DNA of 64,000 nucleotides from Saccharopolyspora erythraea (GTDB taxonomy: Bacteria > Actinomycetota > Actinomycetes > Mycobacteriales > Pseudonocardiaceae), in the NCBI RefSeq assembly GCF_018141105.1, contig NZ_CP054839.1, positions 496,001-560,000 on the forward strand. The letters are read 5' to 3'. Numbering within the stretch: position 1 is the stretch's first letter; every line of letters starts with the position of its first letter. The notes under the pieces were generated by a model. That model saw only the letters and a list, made by a program, of their open reading frames with translations, was not told the DNA's origin and did not search any database. Positions 50,524-60,581 of the stretch are shown piece by piece. Made by a program: the position numbers and the translations under genes.

Positions 50524-50849
50524 GCGCCGGGGCCGGGTTCGGTTTGCGGGGTGCGGCCGAGATCACTCGCCCCGACCGCCTGTTGTTCGCCACGTGTCCG
50601 AATATTGACGGCGTGTAGTCGATCTGGGATCTGAAAGGTTTTTGGTGCCCGCATTCGTGGGGTGGGTGCTGGCAATCGATTACGCACTGTGGTTCAGTGT
50701 GCGGTACCGCGAACGTTCTCGATCCAGTGTGATCGGCAACGTTCGTCCTCGGGGGCGAAGCGATGTCCGGCGCTCGTCGAGCCGGGGTGGCCTGCCGCAA
50801 CGCGTTCGGCAGGAGCCCCTGTCGACGGGCGAGTGGAAGGAGTCGCGTA
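50524..50849. other. Intergenic region with an 8-bp inverted repeat
   Basis: No gene is supported. CGAACGTT (50710-50717) and AACGTTCG (50738-50745) form an inverted repeat 105 bp before the small gene at 50850 and could be an operator. Confidence 0.45.
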
Positions 50850-50996
50850 GTGGCCCGTAGGAAGCACGCAAGGGCGAACCGGAAGCGGGTTCGGCGCGCG
50901 AACAAGCGCCCGGACCGCCGGATGGCAGGCCGGGCGCTCTTCGTGTTGGTGCGGATCACGTTGTGGCTGGTCATGCTGCACGACGACCACAACTGA
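50850..50996 (+). CDS. 48-residue basic membrane peptide
   Basis: The peptide has an Arg/Lys-rich N-terminus (ARRKHARANRKRVRRANKR) and one hydrophobic helix ending MLHDDHN. The GTG at 50850 follows AAGGAG with 7-bp spacing. It is probably a real small membrane protein; the function is unknown. Confidence 0.5.
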   Translation: MARRKHARANRKRVRRANKRPDRRMAGRALFVLVRITLWLVMLHDDHN

Positions 50997-51197
50997 TCCG
51001 GTCCCGGCCGGGTGGGAGTGCCAGCTCCTGCCCGGCCTTTCCTGTTCTGCGCACCGTGCACGTGCAGCCACGCAGCGTGTGCCCGTGCCGACTGTGCGCG
51101 TCGAGGCTAGCCGATCGACAGGCGGAAATGCACCCGAAACCGGGTTTTGAAGTACGTGCGTCTTGTTACAGCGAGCGCGATGCCCTCTGCGGGCCGG

Positions 51198-51266
51198 ACA
51201 CCGGCGGCGGTACCGGCATCGGCCGGGCAACCGCGCGGGCGTTCGCCGACGACGGTGCTGGTCTCT
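51198..51266 (+). pseudogene. Remnant of a short-chain dehydrogenase gene
   Basis: The translated segment TGGGTGIGRATARAFADDGA is the NAD(P)-binding glycine motif and first helix of an SDR enzyme. It has no proper start before it, no catalytic part after it and ends within 60 bp at the tail of the convergent ADP-ribosylglycohydrolase gene. It is read as a leftover from a deletion. The rest of 50997-51351 holds no gene that I can support. Confidence 0.6.
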
Positions 51267-51351
51267 CGCGGCCGCGCGCGGCGTGTCCATATTGGACTAG
51301 CCGCCGGTAGTCCGCGGTTCCTCTCCCGCGTCCCGGGATGCGGCGGTGGGC

Positions 51352-52404
51352 CTAACCCAGCCCCAGGTAGCGGCGTTCGTTGAACTTCTCCCCGGAGCAG
51401 GAGCCGCCGAGGTCGTGGCCGATGCGCTCGATGACGTCGGCCAGCTCGAGCCGTCCCAGCCAAGCGCGCGGCAGCACCTCGGTGCCGTGCCGGGCGCCGA
51501 GCAGGGCGCCGGTGATCGCCGCGGTGGAGTCGCTGTGCCCGGAGTGGTTCGCCGCCAGCCGGACCGCGTCGGCGAACTGCTCCGGCTTGGGCAGCGCGAG
51601 CGCGCAGTAGACGCCGATGGCCAGCGCCTCCGGGCCGATCCAGCCCTGGCCGAGCCGTTCGATGTGTCCCACGCTCGCACCGAGCCGCGCCAGCGTCGAC
51701 GCCTCCGCCAGCGCCACCGCGGTCTCGCCGTCGTCGCGCAGCACCCGGCCGGTGGCCTGGTCGACGGCAGCCGGCAGCCGCCGTCCCTGCACCGCGACCA
51801 GGTGTACGACCAGCGCCATCGCGCCCGCCGACGCCCAGCCGCCCGGGCCGCCGTGGGTGAGCGCGGCGCACTGGCAGCCGAGCTGGTAGGCCATCTCCGC
51901 GGTCGGCGCGAAGCCGATCGGTGCGCTGCGGTCCACGCCGCCGCAGCCCTTGGAGCTGTTGCGCGGGCGGTCGGGCGAACCCAGCTCCGGTTCGCCGAGG
52001 GCGCGCAGGCTGGTCAGCCCCGGCGCGCGGTTGGAGTACAGCTCGGTCTCGGCCAGCAGGCCGGTGGCGCCGGGCTGCGGCTTGTCCTCCTGCTGCGTGA
52101 TCAGCCACCGCCGGTAGGCGTTGGCGACCGACTCGACCGGCCGCCACGGTCCGCCGTTGTTCCCGCTGGTCCAGGCGTGCAGGTAGCCCTCGCCGCTGAA
52201 CAACGACATCTGGGTCGCATCGCCCAGCAGCGCCTGCGGCGGCGGTTCGGTGATGCCGTGCTCGCCGTACTCGGCCCGGATGTCGGGCAGCTGGCGGAAC
52301 TCCACGGGCGAGCCGAGCGAGTCGCCGAGCGCGCCTCCGAGCAGGCAGCCCACGGCGCGGTCGACCACTGTGGACGATGGGGGCACGGCGTCTGCTCCTT
52401 CCAC
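51352..52404 (-). CDS. ADP-ribosylglycohydrolase family protein
   Basis: The protein has 350 residues from the GTG at 52404. The N-terminal GCLLGGALGDSLGSPVEF and the C-terminal HSGHSDSTAAITGALLG motifs supply the two-magnesium site of the family (the usual GDSDST is SGHSDST here). Relatives remove ADP-ribose from proteins or small molecules or regulate nitrogenase. The target is unknown. The frame is open further upstream, so the start is uncertain. Confidence 0.88.
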   Translation of the reverse strand: MEGADAVPPSSTVVDRAVGCLLGGALGDSLGSPVEFRQLPDIRAEYGEHGITEPPPQALLGDATQMSLFSGEGYLHAWTSGNNGGPWRPVESVANAYRRWLITQQEDKPQPGATGLLAETELYSNRAPGLTSLRALGEPELGSPDRPRNSSKGCGGVDRSAPIGFAPTAEMAYQLGCQCAALTHGGPGGWASAGAMALVVHLVAVQGRRLPAAVDQATGRVLRDDGETAVALAEASTLARLGASVGHIERLGQGWIGPEALAIGVYCALALPKPEQFADAVRLAANHSGHSDSTAAITGALLGARHGTEVLPRAWLGRLELADVIERIGHDLGGSCSGEKFNERRYLGLG

Positions 52405-52667
52405 AGTGGTCCTCGTTCGGGTGGTCGACGGTCGCCACGACTCTACTGGGCGTGACGAGTGCCGGGGAGAGATCGGGTCAATCGACGCATCCGGCAGCGG
52501 AATCCGGCGTACCTCCATTGGGGTGAACAACGGGCCGGGTGCCGCACCGGCCGCAGGTCCGGCTCGTTACCGTGTGTCGGCTTGTCCGGGGGTGTGGACG
52601 ACCGCCGCCCGGTGGCCGAAACTGTCCGCGACCGCAAAACGTGAGCACGAATCGGATTTCGGGAAGT

Positions 52668-55553
52668 ATGTCACCGCAGGAAGGCCCGGCGGGCGCGCCG
52701 ATCACGGGCTTCGAGTTCCGGGTGCTCGGCCCGCTGGAGGTCTTGGCCGACGGTGAGCTGATCCCGATCGGCAGCTCGAGCGTGCGCGGAATCCTTGCCT
52801 GCCTGCTGCTGGAACCGAACCAGATCGTGCCCATGGACCGGCTCATCGACACCCTGTGGGCCGACGACCCGCCCGCCAGCGCGCGCACCATCATCCACGG
52901 CTACATCTCCCGGCTGCGCAAGCTCTTCGCCGGAACCGCGGGCGACGGCGGCGGCAACCCGGAGATCGTCACCAGGCCCCCCGGCTACGTGCTGCAGATC
53001 GACGCCGACCGCGTCGACGCGCACCGCGCCCGCGCGCTGGTGAACCACGCCTACGGGCTGGAGCCCGGCGAGCGCTCGCAGGTCCTGACCGAGGCGCTGC
53101 GGCTGTGGCGCGGTCCGGTCCTCGCAGACATCTCCGCCAGCCCCCTGCACCGGATGGTCGGACCGAACCTGGACGAGCTCCGGCTGCTGGCGCTGGAGGA
53201 GCGCGTCGCCGCCGACCTCGACATGGGCCGCCACCACCACCTGGTCGTCGAACTGTCCACATTGGTCGAGCAGTACCCGCTGCGGGAGCGCCTGACCGGT
53301 CAGCTGATGCTCGCCAGCTACCGCGCTGGGCACCGGGCCGAGGCGCAGGCCCGCTACCACGTGCTGCGCCAGCGGCTGTCCGGCGAGCTCGGCATCGACC
53401 CGGGGCCGGAGCTGCGCAACCTCTACGAACGCCTGCTGCGCGACGACGACACGCTGCTGAGCCCGCAGCAACGCCAGACCGCGACCGGGACGGCGCAGGT
53501 GCGGGCCGGACGCCCGATCCCGGCCGAGCTGCCGCCCGCCGTCGTCGGTTTCGTCGGCCGCGACCGCGAGTTCGCGGCGCTGGACCGGCTGCTGGCGCAA
53601 CGGGAACGCGGCTCGGCCAACGCGCTCGCGGTGCTGACCGGCACGGCAGGCGTCGGCAAGAGCGCGCTCGCCGTGACGTGGGCGCACCGGGTCGCGCGCA
53701 GCTTCCCAGACGGGCAGCTCTACGCGTCGCTGCGCGGTTTCGACTCCGACCGCGCACCGCTGGCCCCCGGCGAGGCGCTGACCAGCATGCTCAAGACGCT
53801 GGGCGTGGCCGCCGACGCGATCCCGGTGGATCTCGACGACCGCACCGCCCTCTACCGGTCGCTGCTGGCCGACCGCCGCGTGCTGGTGCTGCTGGACAAC
53901 GCGCGGGACTCCGAGCAGGTGCGCCCGCTGCTGCCGGGAAACTCCGAGTCGCTGGTGCTGGTGACCAGCAGGCGGCGCCTCGACGGGCTCGTGGTGCGCA
54001 GCGGCGCCTACGTCCTGCCGCTGGAGACGCTGCCGACCGAGACCGCGGTCGAGCTGCTCGACCGCGCCGGAACGCCTGGCAAGTCGGCGTCGGAGCCGAT
54101 GGCCGCCCGCGAGCTCGCCGAGCTCTGCGGCGGCCTGCCGCTGGCGCTGCGCATCGCCGCGGCGCGGCTGGCCGCCAACCCCGCGCGGGGCGTGGCCGAC
54201 CTGGTCCACGAGCTGACCGACGAGCGCAACCGGCTGCACGCGCTGGACATCGACGACGCCGACACCAGCGTCCGGCGCGCCTTCGACATCTCCTACCGCA
54301 ACCTGCACCCCGTCCACGCCTCGACCTTCCGGCTGCTCGGGCTGATCCCGGGCCACACCTTCACCGGGCACGCGGTCGCGGCGCTGTGCGGCACCGACCC
54401 GCCGAGCGCACGCCGGCGACTCCGCGCGCTCGCGCTGGCGCACCTGATCACCGAACCCGGCTCGGACCGCTTCGGCATGCACGACCTGCTGCGCGTCTAC
54501 GCCCGTGACCTCCTCGGCGCCCCCGACGGGCAGCAAACGATTTCCCGCGGGGAGCTCTCGCCCGACGACGACGCGGCGCTGCGCAGGCTGCTGCACTACT
54601 ACCTGGTCACCGCCGACCACGCGCGCCGCTTCCTGCGTCCCGCCCGCGACGAGCTCGACTTCTCCGGCGACGACACGCCGCGTCCGGAGATCACCGGGCG
54701 GGCCGAGGCGCTGGAGTGGTTCGACGCGGAGTGGTCGAACCTGGTGGCCGCCGTCCGCGTCGCCAACGGCGAGGGCATGCACGAGCTGGCGTGGCCGCTG
54801 GCCCGGCTCCAGTTCAACTACCTCATGGTGCGCTGCCCGTGGGAGGACTGGGTCCAGATCTACAGCGACGGCCTGGACTCGGCCAGGGCGGTCGGCGACG
54901 GCGTCGGCAAGCTGCTGATGTCGGCCGGGCTCGGAGTGGCCTACTCGCGGTCCGGGCAGCCGGAGGCGGCGCTGACGCACTACGCCGAGTCCCACGCCGA
55001 GGCCCAGTCCACCGGCGATCCCGCGCTGCTGGCGCTCACCCAGGTCAACATGGGCGCGGTGCTGTTCCGCCTCGGCCGCTACGACGAGGCGCAGGTGCAC
55101 TGCCGCGAGGCGTTGCAGGCCTACCGCACGCTCGGCGACCGCTACCGCGAAGCAGGCGCGCTGAACAACCTGGCGCAGGTCGAGCAGGTCAACGGCAACC
55201 TGGAGGAGGCGCTGGCGCACCTGCGCGAGGCCGAGGCGATGTACCGGGAGGCCGACGACCTGGAGACGCTGGCGATGGTGCTGAACAACTGCGGCGAGGT
55301 CAGCATCGAGCTCGGCAGGGTCGAGGAGGGCGAGCGCTACCACCACGAGGCGCTCGACGTCGCGCAGCGCTGCGGGTCGCTGGAGCGGCAGGCCGCCGCC
55401 TACCGGGGACTCGGCGAGGCCGCCTGCTCGCGCGGTGACCGATCGGTCGCGCGGACCAGGTGGGAGACCGCGCTGACGATCTTCGAGACGGTCGGCTCGC
55501 ACCGCGCCGAGGAGGTCCGCGAGCGTCTCCGCAATTTGCCAACAACTTCCTGA
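52668..55553 (+). CDS. AfsR/SARP-type regulator with BTAD, NB-ARC and TPR domains
   Basis: The protein has 961 residues. An OmpR-type winged helix (about 12-100, FEFRVLGPLEVLADGEL), a BTAD bacterial transcriptional activation domain (about 105-255), an NB-ARC ATPase (P-loop GTAGVGKSAL near residue 326) and C-terminal TPRs (about 690-950). AfsR-like proteins integrate signals to switch on secondary metabolism, but no biosynthetic cluster is in this window. The ATG at 52668 is chosen for its fit to the domain start; a GTG at 52641 is possible. Confidence 0.9.
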   Translation: MSPQEGPAGAPITGFEFRVLGPLEVLADGELIPIGSSSVRGILACLLLEPNQIVPMDRLIDTLWADDPPASARTIIHGYISRLRKLFAGTAGDGGGNPEIVTRPPGYVLQIDADRVDAHRARALVNHAYGLEPGERSQVLTEALRLWRGPVLADISASPLHRMVGPNLDELRLLALEERVAADLDMGRHHHLVVELSTLVEQYPLRERLTGQLMLASYRAGHRAEAQARYHVLRQRLSGELGIDPGPELRNLYERLLRDDDTLLSPQQRQTATGTAQVRAGRPIPAELPPAVVGFVGRDREFAALDRLLAQRERGSANALAVLTGTAGVGKSALAVTWAHRVARSFPDGQLYASLRGFDSDRAPLAPGEALTSMLKTLGVAADAIPVDLDDRTALYRSLLADRRVLVLLDNARDSEQVRPLLPGNSESLVLVTSRRRLDGLVVRSGAYVLPLETLPTETAVELLDRAGTPGKSASEPMAARELAELCGGLPLALRIAAARLAANPARGVADLVHELTDERNRLHALDIDDADTSVRRAFDISYRNLHPVHASTFRLLGLIPGHTFTGHAVAALCGTDPPSARRRLRALALAHLITEPGSDRFGMHDLLRVYARDLLGAPDGQQTISRGELSPDDDAALRRLLHYYLVTADHARRFLRPARDELDFSGDDTPRPEITGRAEALEWFDAEWSNLVAAVRVANGEGMHELAWPLARLQFNYLMVRCPWEDWVQIYSDGLDSARAVGDGVGKLLMSAGLGVAYSRSGQPEAALTHYAESHAEAQSTGDPALLALTQVNMGAVLFRLGRYDEAQVHCREALQAYRTLGDRYREAGALNNLAQVEQVNGNLEEALAHLREAEAMYREADDLETLAMVLNNCGEVSIELGRVEEGERYHHEALDVAQRCGSLERQAAAYRGLGEAACSRGDRSVARTRWETALTIFETVGSHRAEEVRERLRNLPTTS

Positions 55554-56084
55554 GTTGGTGAATCCGCTGGTCAGCGCCGGGTTTTCGGGAGCGTTTAGCG
55601 AGCGTCTAGTCCCCGCATAGTGGGGTCCGGCAATCTTCGTGGTGTCCGGATCAGCCGTGCATGGTCCGGACGACGGGCGGCTCTGGGGGAAGTCAGGGGG
55701 GATTTGTCGCCCGGTCGTCCCGGCCTGCGCTCACTCGCGTGGGAGTAGGTCGGGGCGACCGCAAGGGGGGAGGGCATTCGGGAACTGGACCCTCCCGAAT
55801 GGACGTGGGGGTACGTGCGGGCCCGTGGCCAAGGGGTGGGTGTTGTCGGCCAGGGGCCCGCACTTCGTCTTTTCCGGACCGGTGCGGGGCTTTCCGCCGG
55901 TTTCATGATCCCGGTGGTCCGTGGCCTGGCCGGTGGTCCCGTCCGAGGCCCGGGTCGCTGTCCTGGCTGGTGATCCCGGCCGGGGCCGGGTCGTTGTCCG
56001 GGCCGGTGGTCGCAGGCCGGTGGTGGTCGGCCGAGCCGGCGTCTTCCGGTTGTTCGGTCCTTCGCGACGCCGACTCGGTCCCGC
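55554..56084. other. 531-bp intergenic region
   Basis: No gene is supported. From about 55900 to 56030 a GC-rich stretch repeats variants of GGCCGGTGGT and CCGGGTCGTTGTCC, which makes open frames in several phases but no believable protein. It may be the 3' region of the esterase transcript. Confidence 0.45.
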
Positions 56085-56927
56085 TCAGCAGCGTTCCGCT
56101 TCGGACGATGCGGCCGGTGCCGAGGACTGCGCACCGCACAGCCGCTCCAGCTTCGGGCGCTTCGGGGCTCGGCCGTCGCCGCTGGACTGCCCGCGCAGGC
56201 GGCGGCCGATCCACGGCGCCAGGTACTCGCGGGCCCACTGGATGTCCTGGATCCGCTGCGTGCGCCACGACTGCTCCGGCCGCGGCGGCCACGGCTCCCG
56301 CCAGTCCTCGGCCACCGGCAGGCCGAGCGCCTCGGCCGCCCGCAGCGCGACTCTGCGATGCCCTTCCGGCGACAGGTGCAGCCGGTCCGCGCTCCAGGCC
56401 CGGGGGTCCTGCAGCACCTGCATCGACCAGAGGTCGATCACCCGGCAGTCGTACTTGTCGGCGATGGCGCGCAGGTGCGAGTTGTAGGTCCCGATCTTGC
56501 CGCGCACGTGCTTGAGCACCGGGGTGTCGCGGGTGTCGAACCCGGTGCCGATCAGAAGCCGCGCGCCGGTGGCCGACAGCTCGGCGACGGCGGACTCGAA
56601 CAGCTCGGCCACCGCGTCCGGGTCGCTGCCCGGGCGGATGATGTCGTTGCCGCCCGCGGTGAACGAGACCAGGCCGGGGCGCAGCTCGATCGCCTCTGGC
56701 ACCTGGTCGTCGACGATCTGGCGGATCAGCTTTCCGCGAACGGCGAGGTTGGCGTAGCGCAGCCCCGGATTCCGGACCGCCAGGCGCTCGGCGAGGCGGT
56801 CGGCCCATCCGCGGTAGCCGCCGTCCGGCCGGGCGTCCTCCATCCCCTCGGTGAAGCTGTCGCCCAGTGCGACGTAGCTCTCCAGGCTCGTCGCGTCGAC
56901 GGCGCTCGACTGCTCCCATCCACCCAT
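56085..56927 (-). CDS. SGNH/GDSL-family esterase
   Basis: The protein has 280 residues with no signal peptide. Block I is VALGDSFTEGMED, block III is TAGGNDIIRPG and block V holds SADRLHLSPEGHR, giving the Ser-Asp-His triad. Such enzymes hydrolyse esters of lipids or small molecules; the substrate is unknown. The C-terminus is basic and longer than usual. The ATG at 56927 follows GAAGGG. Confidence 0.9.
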   Translation of the reverse strand: MGGWEQSSAVDATSLESYVALGDSFTEGMEDARPDGGYRGWADRLAERLAVRNPGLRYANLAVRGKLIRQIVDDQVPEAIELRPGLVSFTAGGNDIIRPGSDPDAVAELFESAVAELSATGARLLIGTGFDTRDTPVLKHVRGKIGTYNSHLRAIADKYDCRVIDLWSMQVLQDPRAWSADRLHLSPEGHRRVALRAAEALGLPVAEDWREPWPPRPEQSWRTQRIQDIQWAREYLAPWIGRRLRGQSSGDGRAPKRPKLERLCGAQSSAPAASSEAERC

Positions 56928-57431
56928 CGAACTTTTCCCTTCCGCACACCCCGTGGTGAACAACGGACCCACACTGTCGCGTCCGGAACGACCTACGCCA
57001 CCGAAGGTTGTGCTCGAGTGACTAACGGCACTCGTTCGTCTAGTAAATATTGTCCGGATTGTGAACTTGCTGACCCGGGGTTCGCAGGCAGCGGCTTTTC
57101 CGGGCCGTGCGGAGGAAATCGGTCGTCCGGGCCGCTGGTTGCAGGGGTACCGGCGAGTACGGTTCTCGCTCTTCGGAGAAACCCCGAAAACGGTGATCCG
57201 GGGCTGCTACTGTCCTTCGGCGGTAACGAAAGCAACGAGGGGGCTCGTGATGTCGCGATCAACGCACGTGGCTGGCAGACGCTCGGCGGGTGAGGTTCCG
57301 CGGGCGGATCGCGTGATCACGGTCGTCTGAGTGGGGAACGACGACATGCTCGCTTGCGTCGGTATGGGTGGCTGCGCCGAAGGGGTGACCTCGGCCAACG
57401 TACCCGTCCAAAGCGAAGACCTGGGGGAATC
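56928..57431. other. 504-bp intergenic region
   Basis: Divergent promoters of the esterase and the Pro-rich gene are expected here. AATATTGTCCGGATTGTG near 57045 is AT-richer. Short open frames exist but lack ribosome sites. No convincing gene was seen. Confidence 0.45.
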
Positions 57432-59769
57432 GTGACGTCACCGCAGAATCCGGCGAATCCGCCGGGGCCGGCGGGTTTCGAGTCGGCGGGACGTCCTCCG
57501 GGGCGCCCAGAGCCCGGCAGGCACAACGACGTCCCGATGCGCGGCACGCTGCCCGGCGAGCCCCCGCGCGGTGGTGAGCCCCCGCGTGGCCCGATGCCGC
57601 CCGAGGCGCCGCGTGGTGCTGCGCCCGGCGAACCTCCGCGTGGTGCTGCGCCCGGCGAGGCCGGTCCGCCGCCGGGTGCGCCCCGGCCGCCGCGGCCGGC
57701 GCCCCGGCCGATGCGGTTCGACCTGCGGTCGGAGTTCGCCGCCCTGGCGGCCGAACCGCACCCGTTCGCGTTCTGGGAGCGCAGCGAGCACCTCGCGGAG
57801 CGCTTCGAGCACGAGCAGCGCAGGCAGGGCCAGCCCGGCAGGCCCGCGCCCGGACCGGACCGCCCGGAACCGGCCGCCCGGCCAGGCGGCTCGGCGTTGT
57901 CCGGCGACCTGGGGCCGTCGGCCGAGGCCGCCGCGCGCCCGTCCGCGCCCGAGCGCCGCGCGACCACGGAGCTTTCGGGTTCCCTCGACGCGGACCTGCC
58001 CGACGAAGCCCTACAGAACCCGTTCGCCCCGCCTCCCGCCCCGCCAGGTCCGCCGAGCGGGCCGTTGCCGGTGGGTGACCTGGCCGACGGTCCGCTCGGC
58101 CATGGTGGCCCCGCGAGTGGCCCGCAGCCCGCCGTTGATCCCGGTGATGGTCCGCGCGGTCACGGTGGCCCGCCGAGCGGGCCACAGCCGGTCGTCGATC
58201 CCGGCGACGGTCTTCGCGGCCATGGTGGCCCGCCGAGCGGCCCACAGCCTGCCGTCGACGGGCCCGAGGGCCCGCGCGGCCACTTGAACGCCCCTCATGC
58301 GGCCGCTGATCCGGTCGGTCCGCCGAGCGGTCCGCAGCCCGTGGCCGACCTCGGCGAGGGCCCGCGGGGCCACGGTGGTCCACCTCCCGCGAGCGAGTTC
58401 GGCGACGCCGCGGGCAGCGGGCCCGAGCGTGGCGCACCCGCCGTCGACGGCCCCAGGGCCGCGGCGGCGCCCGCGGGCCCCGCGCCCGCCCGCGTCCGGC
58501 CGACCGCGGCCGCCGCAGATGCCACCGCCTCCGGCGGCTTACGGCCCGCCGTCCCCGCCGGAGGGCATCCCGGCGCCTTCGGCCGCCGGTCCGCCCCCGG
58601 ACGGCCCACCGCCGCGCCCCGGCGCGCCGATGCCGCCGCCTCCGGCGGCTTACGGCCCGCCGTCGCCGCCCGAGGGCATCCCCGCGCCTCCGGCCGCGGG
58701 TCCGCCCTCGCCGCCGGAAGGCATCCCAGCGCCTCCGGCGCCCGAAGGCTTCCACTCCTCGGGTCCGCCTCCGGCGCCCGAAGGCTTCCACTCCTCGGGT
58801 CCGCCTCCGGCGCCCGAAGGCTTCCACTCCTCGGGTCCGGCTTCGCCGCCCGAGGGCGTCCCGCAGATGCCGCCGCCTCCGGCGGCCGGGCCCGGCGACG
58901 TGTCCGGTCCGCCGTCCGCGCCGGAGGGCATCCCGCAGATGCCGCCCGCGCCGGAAGCGCCGCAGGGTCCGCCATCGGGACCGCAGTCCGCTCCGCCGCC
59001 GGGGCCGCAGTCGGCAACCGGCCCCGCATCGGGCCAGCAGTCGCCGTCGGGTCCGCCCTCCGGACCGCAGCCGGTCTCCGGTCCGTCGTCGGCGCCGCAG
59101 GCTCCGGACGGTGCCGGGCACCGTCCGCCCACACCCGCCGAAGGCATGCCTCCGCCGCCACCGGCAGGCGGACCGCCCGTGGACGGGCGGCCGCCGCGCG
59201 GTCCCCAGGGCATGCCGCCCGCCCCGATGCCGCACGGCTCGCAGCCGCCGCAACCGCAGCGACCGCCGCAGGGCCCGCCGCGTCCGGGCGGACCGGCGTC
59301 GCGGCCGGAGGGCATGCCGATGCAGCCTCCGCCCGGCGAAGGGCCCCCGCCCCGCCAGCAGGGGCCAGGCCCGCAGCAACCGGGCCCTGCCCAGCAGCCC
59401 GGCCACGGCCAGCAACCGCCGGGCCAGGGCCAGCAGCAGCCGCCTGCCAAGCCCGCGCAGAAGCCGGCGCCCAGACCGCCGAAGGCGACGGCTCGTGCCG
59501 ACGGCGGGTTCGGCCCGATGGGCTCCGGCGGCTGGCAGCAGTCGTCGAGGGGGTCGAACTACGACCGAAGCCCGACCAAGTGGGGCGCCGAAGAGGTGAA
59601 GGACGAGTACCGCGACGCCGAGTACCGCGCGCCGAGGCAGGGCGAGACGGGCGACGCGCCGCAGTTCCTCATCGAGGCCGACGACCTCTACGACGAGGAC
59701 TACGGCGAGAGCAGGCTCGTCGCCCCGCCGGTCCTCGGTGAGGCCCCTTCTAGCTACCGGGACTTCTGA
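57432..59769 (+). pseudogene. Pro-rich protein gene with an apparent +1 frameshift, upstream of espG
   Basis: The N-terminal part reads from the GTG at 57432: VTSPQNPANPPGPAG, a short helical segment (FDLRSEFAALAAEPHPFAFW) and Pro/Gly repeats PPSGPQP. Around 58455-58510 the natural Pro-rich reading moves to the +1 frame (PPPPAAYGPPSPPEGIPAP, then APEGFHSSGPP repeated three times) and ends in an acidic segment DDLYDEDYGESRL at 59769. Beyond the switch, each old frame becomes Arg/Ala-rich. It is either a broken gene, a sequencing error in GC-rich repeats or a programmed shift. The stop overlaps the next start by one base. The role is probably ESX-associated. Confidence 0.65.
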
Positions 59770-60500
59770 TGGTCGAGACGATCGCACTGCCCGTCCACGC
59801 GGCGGACGTGCTCGGTGAGCAGCTGGACCTCAACGTCCGGCAGTACCCGTTCGAGATCCCCAGGCTCGGGGAGTCGCCGGAGGACCGGGAGCGGATCACC
59901 AACCAGATCTGGGGCGAGCTGGAGTCGGCCGGGCTGGCCAGGTCCGGGCGTCCGGAGCCGGAGGTCGAGGACGCGCTGTACCTGCTGTCGACGTCCGAGG
60001 TGTCGATCGCGGCCGCGGGCCTGCTCGACCTGCGTTCCGGGCAGCGGCTCGCCGCCCGCGTCGTGGCGACCGGCGAGGTCGGCGTCGTGGGCGCGGTCGA
60101 GGGCCGGGTGCTGCGGATGAGCTTCATGGCCCCCGACGACCTGCCCCGCGCGTGCGTCGACCTGCTGCCGGACGCCCCGCCCGGTCAGGGGGAGCCCGTG
60201 CACGCCTCGGCCGACCGCTCGAACGGCCCGCCGCAGGACGCCGACATCGAGGGCCTGCGCGAGCTGGAGGCGGTCACCAACCGCCAGAAGTTCCGCCTCG
60301 GCCACTTCGTGGTGACCAGCACCGACCGGCGCGGCCGCCGGGGCAGGTTGCCCGCCCTGAACTGGTTCGACACCGACCGCGGCCGCTACACGCTGGTCGG
60401 CGAGCGCGCCGACGGTCACGACGTGATCACCTGCGGGCCCGCCGACAAGCAGCGCATCGCGGCCCAGGTGCACGCCATGCTGGAGCGGACCCGCGACTGA
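59769..60500 (+). CDS. ESX-secretion-associated protein (EspG family)
   Basis: The protein has 243 residues. EspG proteins are cytosolic chaperones that bind PE/PPE-type substrates for type VII secretion. The N-terminal segment (VETIALPVHAADVLGEQLDL, then YPFEIPR) and the mixed beta-sheet pattern fit the family. The ATG shares one base with the stop of the Pro-rich gene, so the two are coupled and probably form a chaperone-substrate pair. No ESX core genes are in the window. Confidence 0.85.
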   Translation: MVETIALPVHAADVLGEQLDLNVRQYPFEIPRLGESPEDRERITNQIWGELESAGLARSGRPEPEVEDALYLLSTSEVSIAAAGLLDLRSGQRLAARVVATGEVGVVGAVEGRVLRMSFMAPDDLPRACVDLLPDAPPGQGEPVHASADRSNGPPQDADIEGLRELEAVTNRQKFRLGHFVVTSTDRRGRRGRLPALNWFDTDRGRYTLVGERADGHDVITCGPADKQRIAAQVHAMLERTRD

Positions 60501-60581
60501 GCGGCGGCGCGCCGTGATCCCAACGAGTCACGGGCCACCGGGTGCGTGCACTCGGACCGGCGGGTAAGGCACGCTTAAGTC

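Noticed and set aside
55661-56515. Gene in the repetitive GC-rich region before the esterase
   Set aside because: The product is Trp/Gly/Arg-rich low-complexity, overlaps the esterase antisense and lacks a ribosome site.
59769-60500. Complete type VII secretion locus
   Set aside because: Only an EspG relative and a Pro-rich gene are present; no EccC, EccD or other core component lies in the window.
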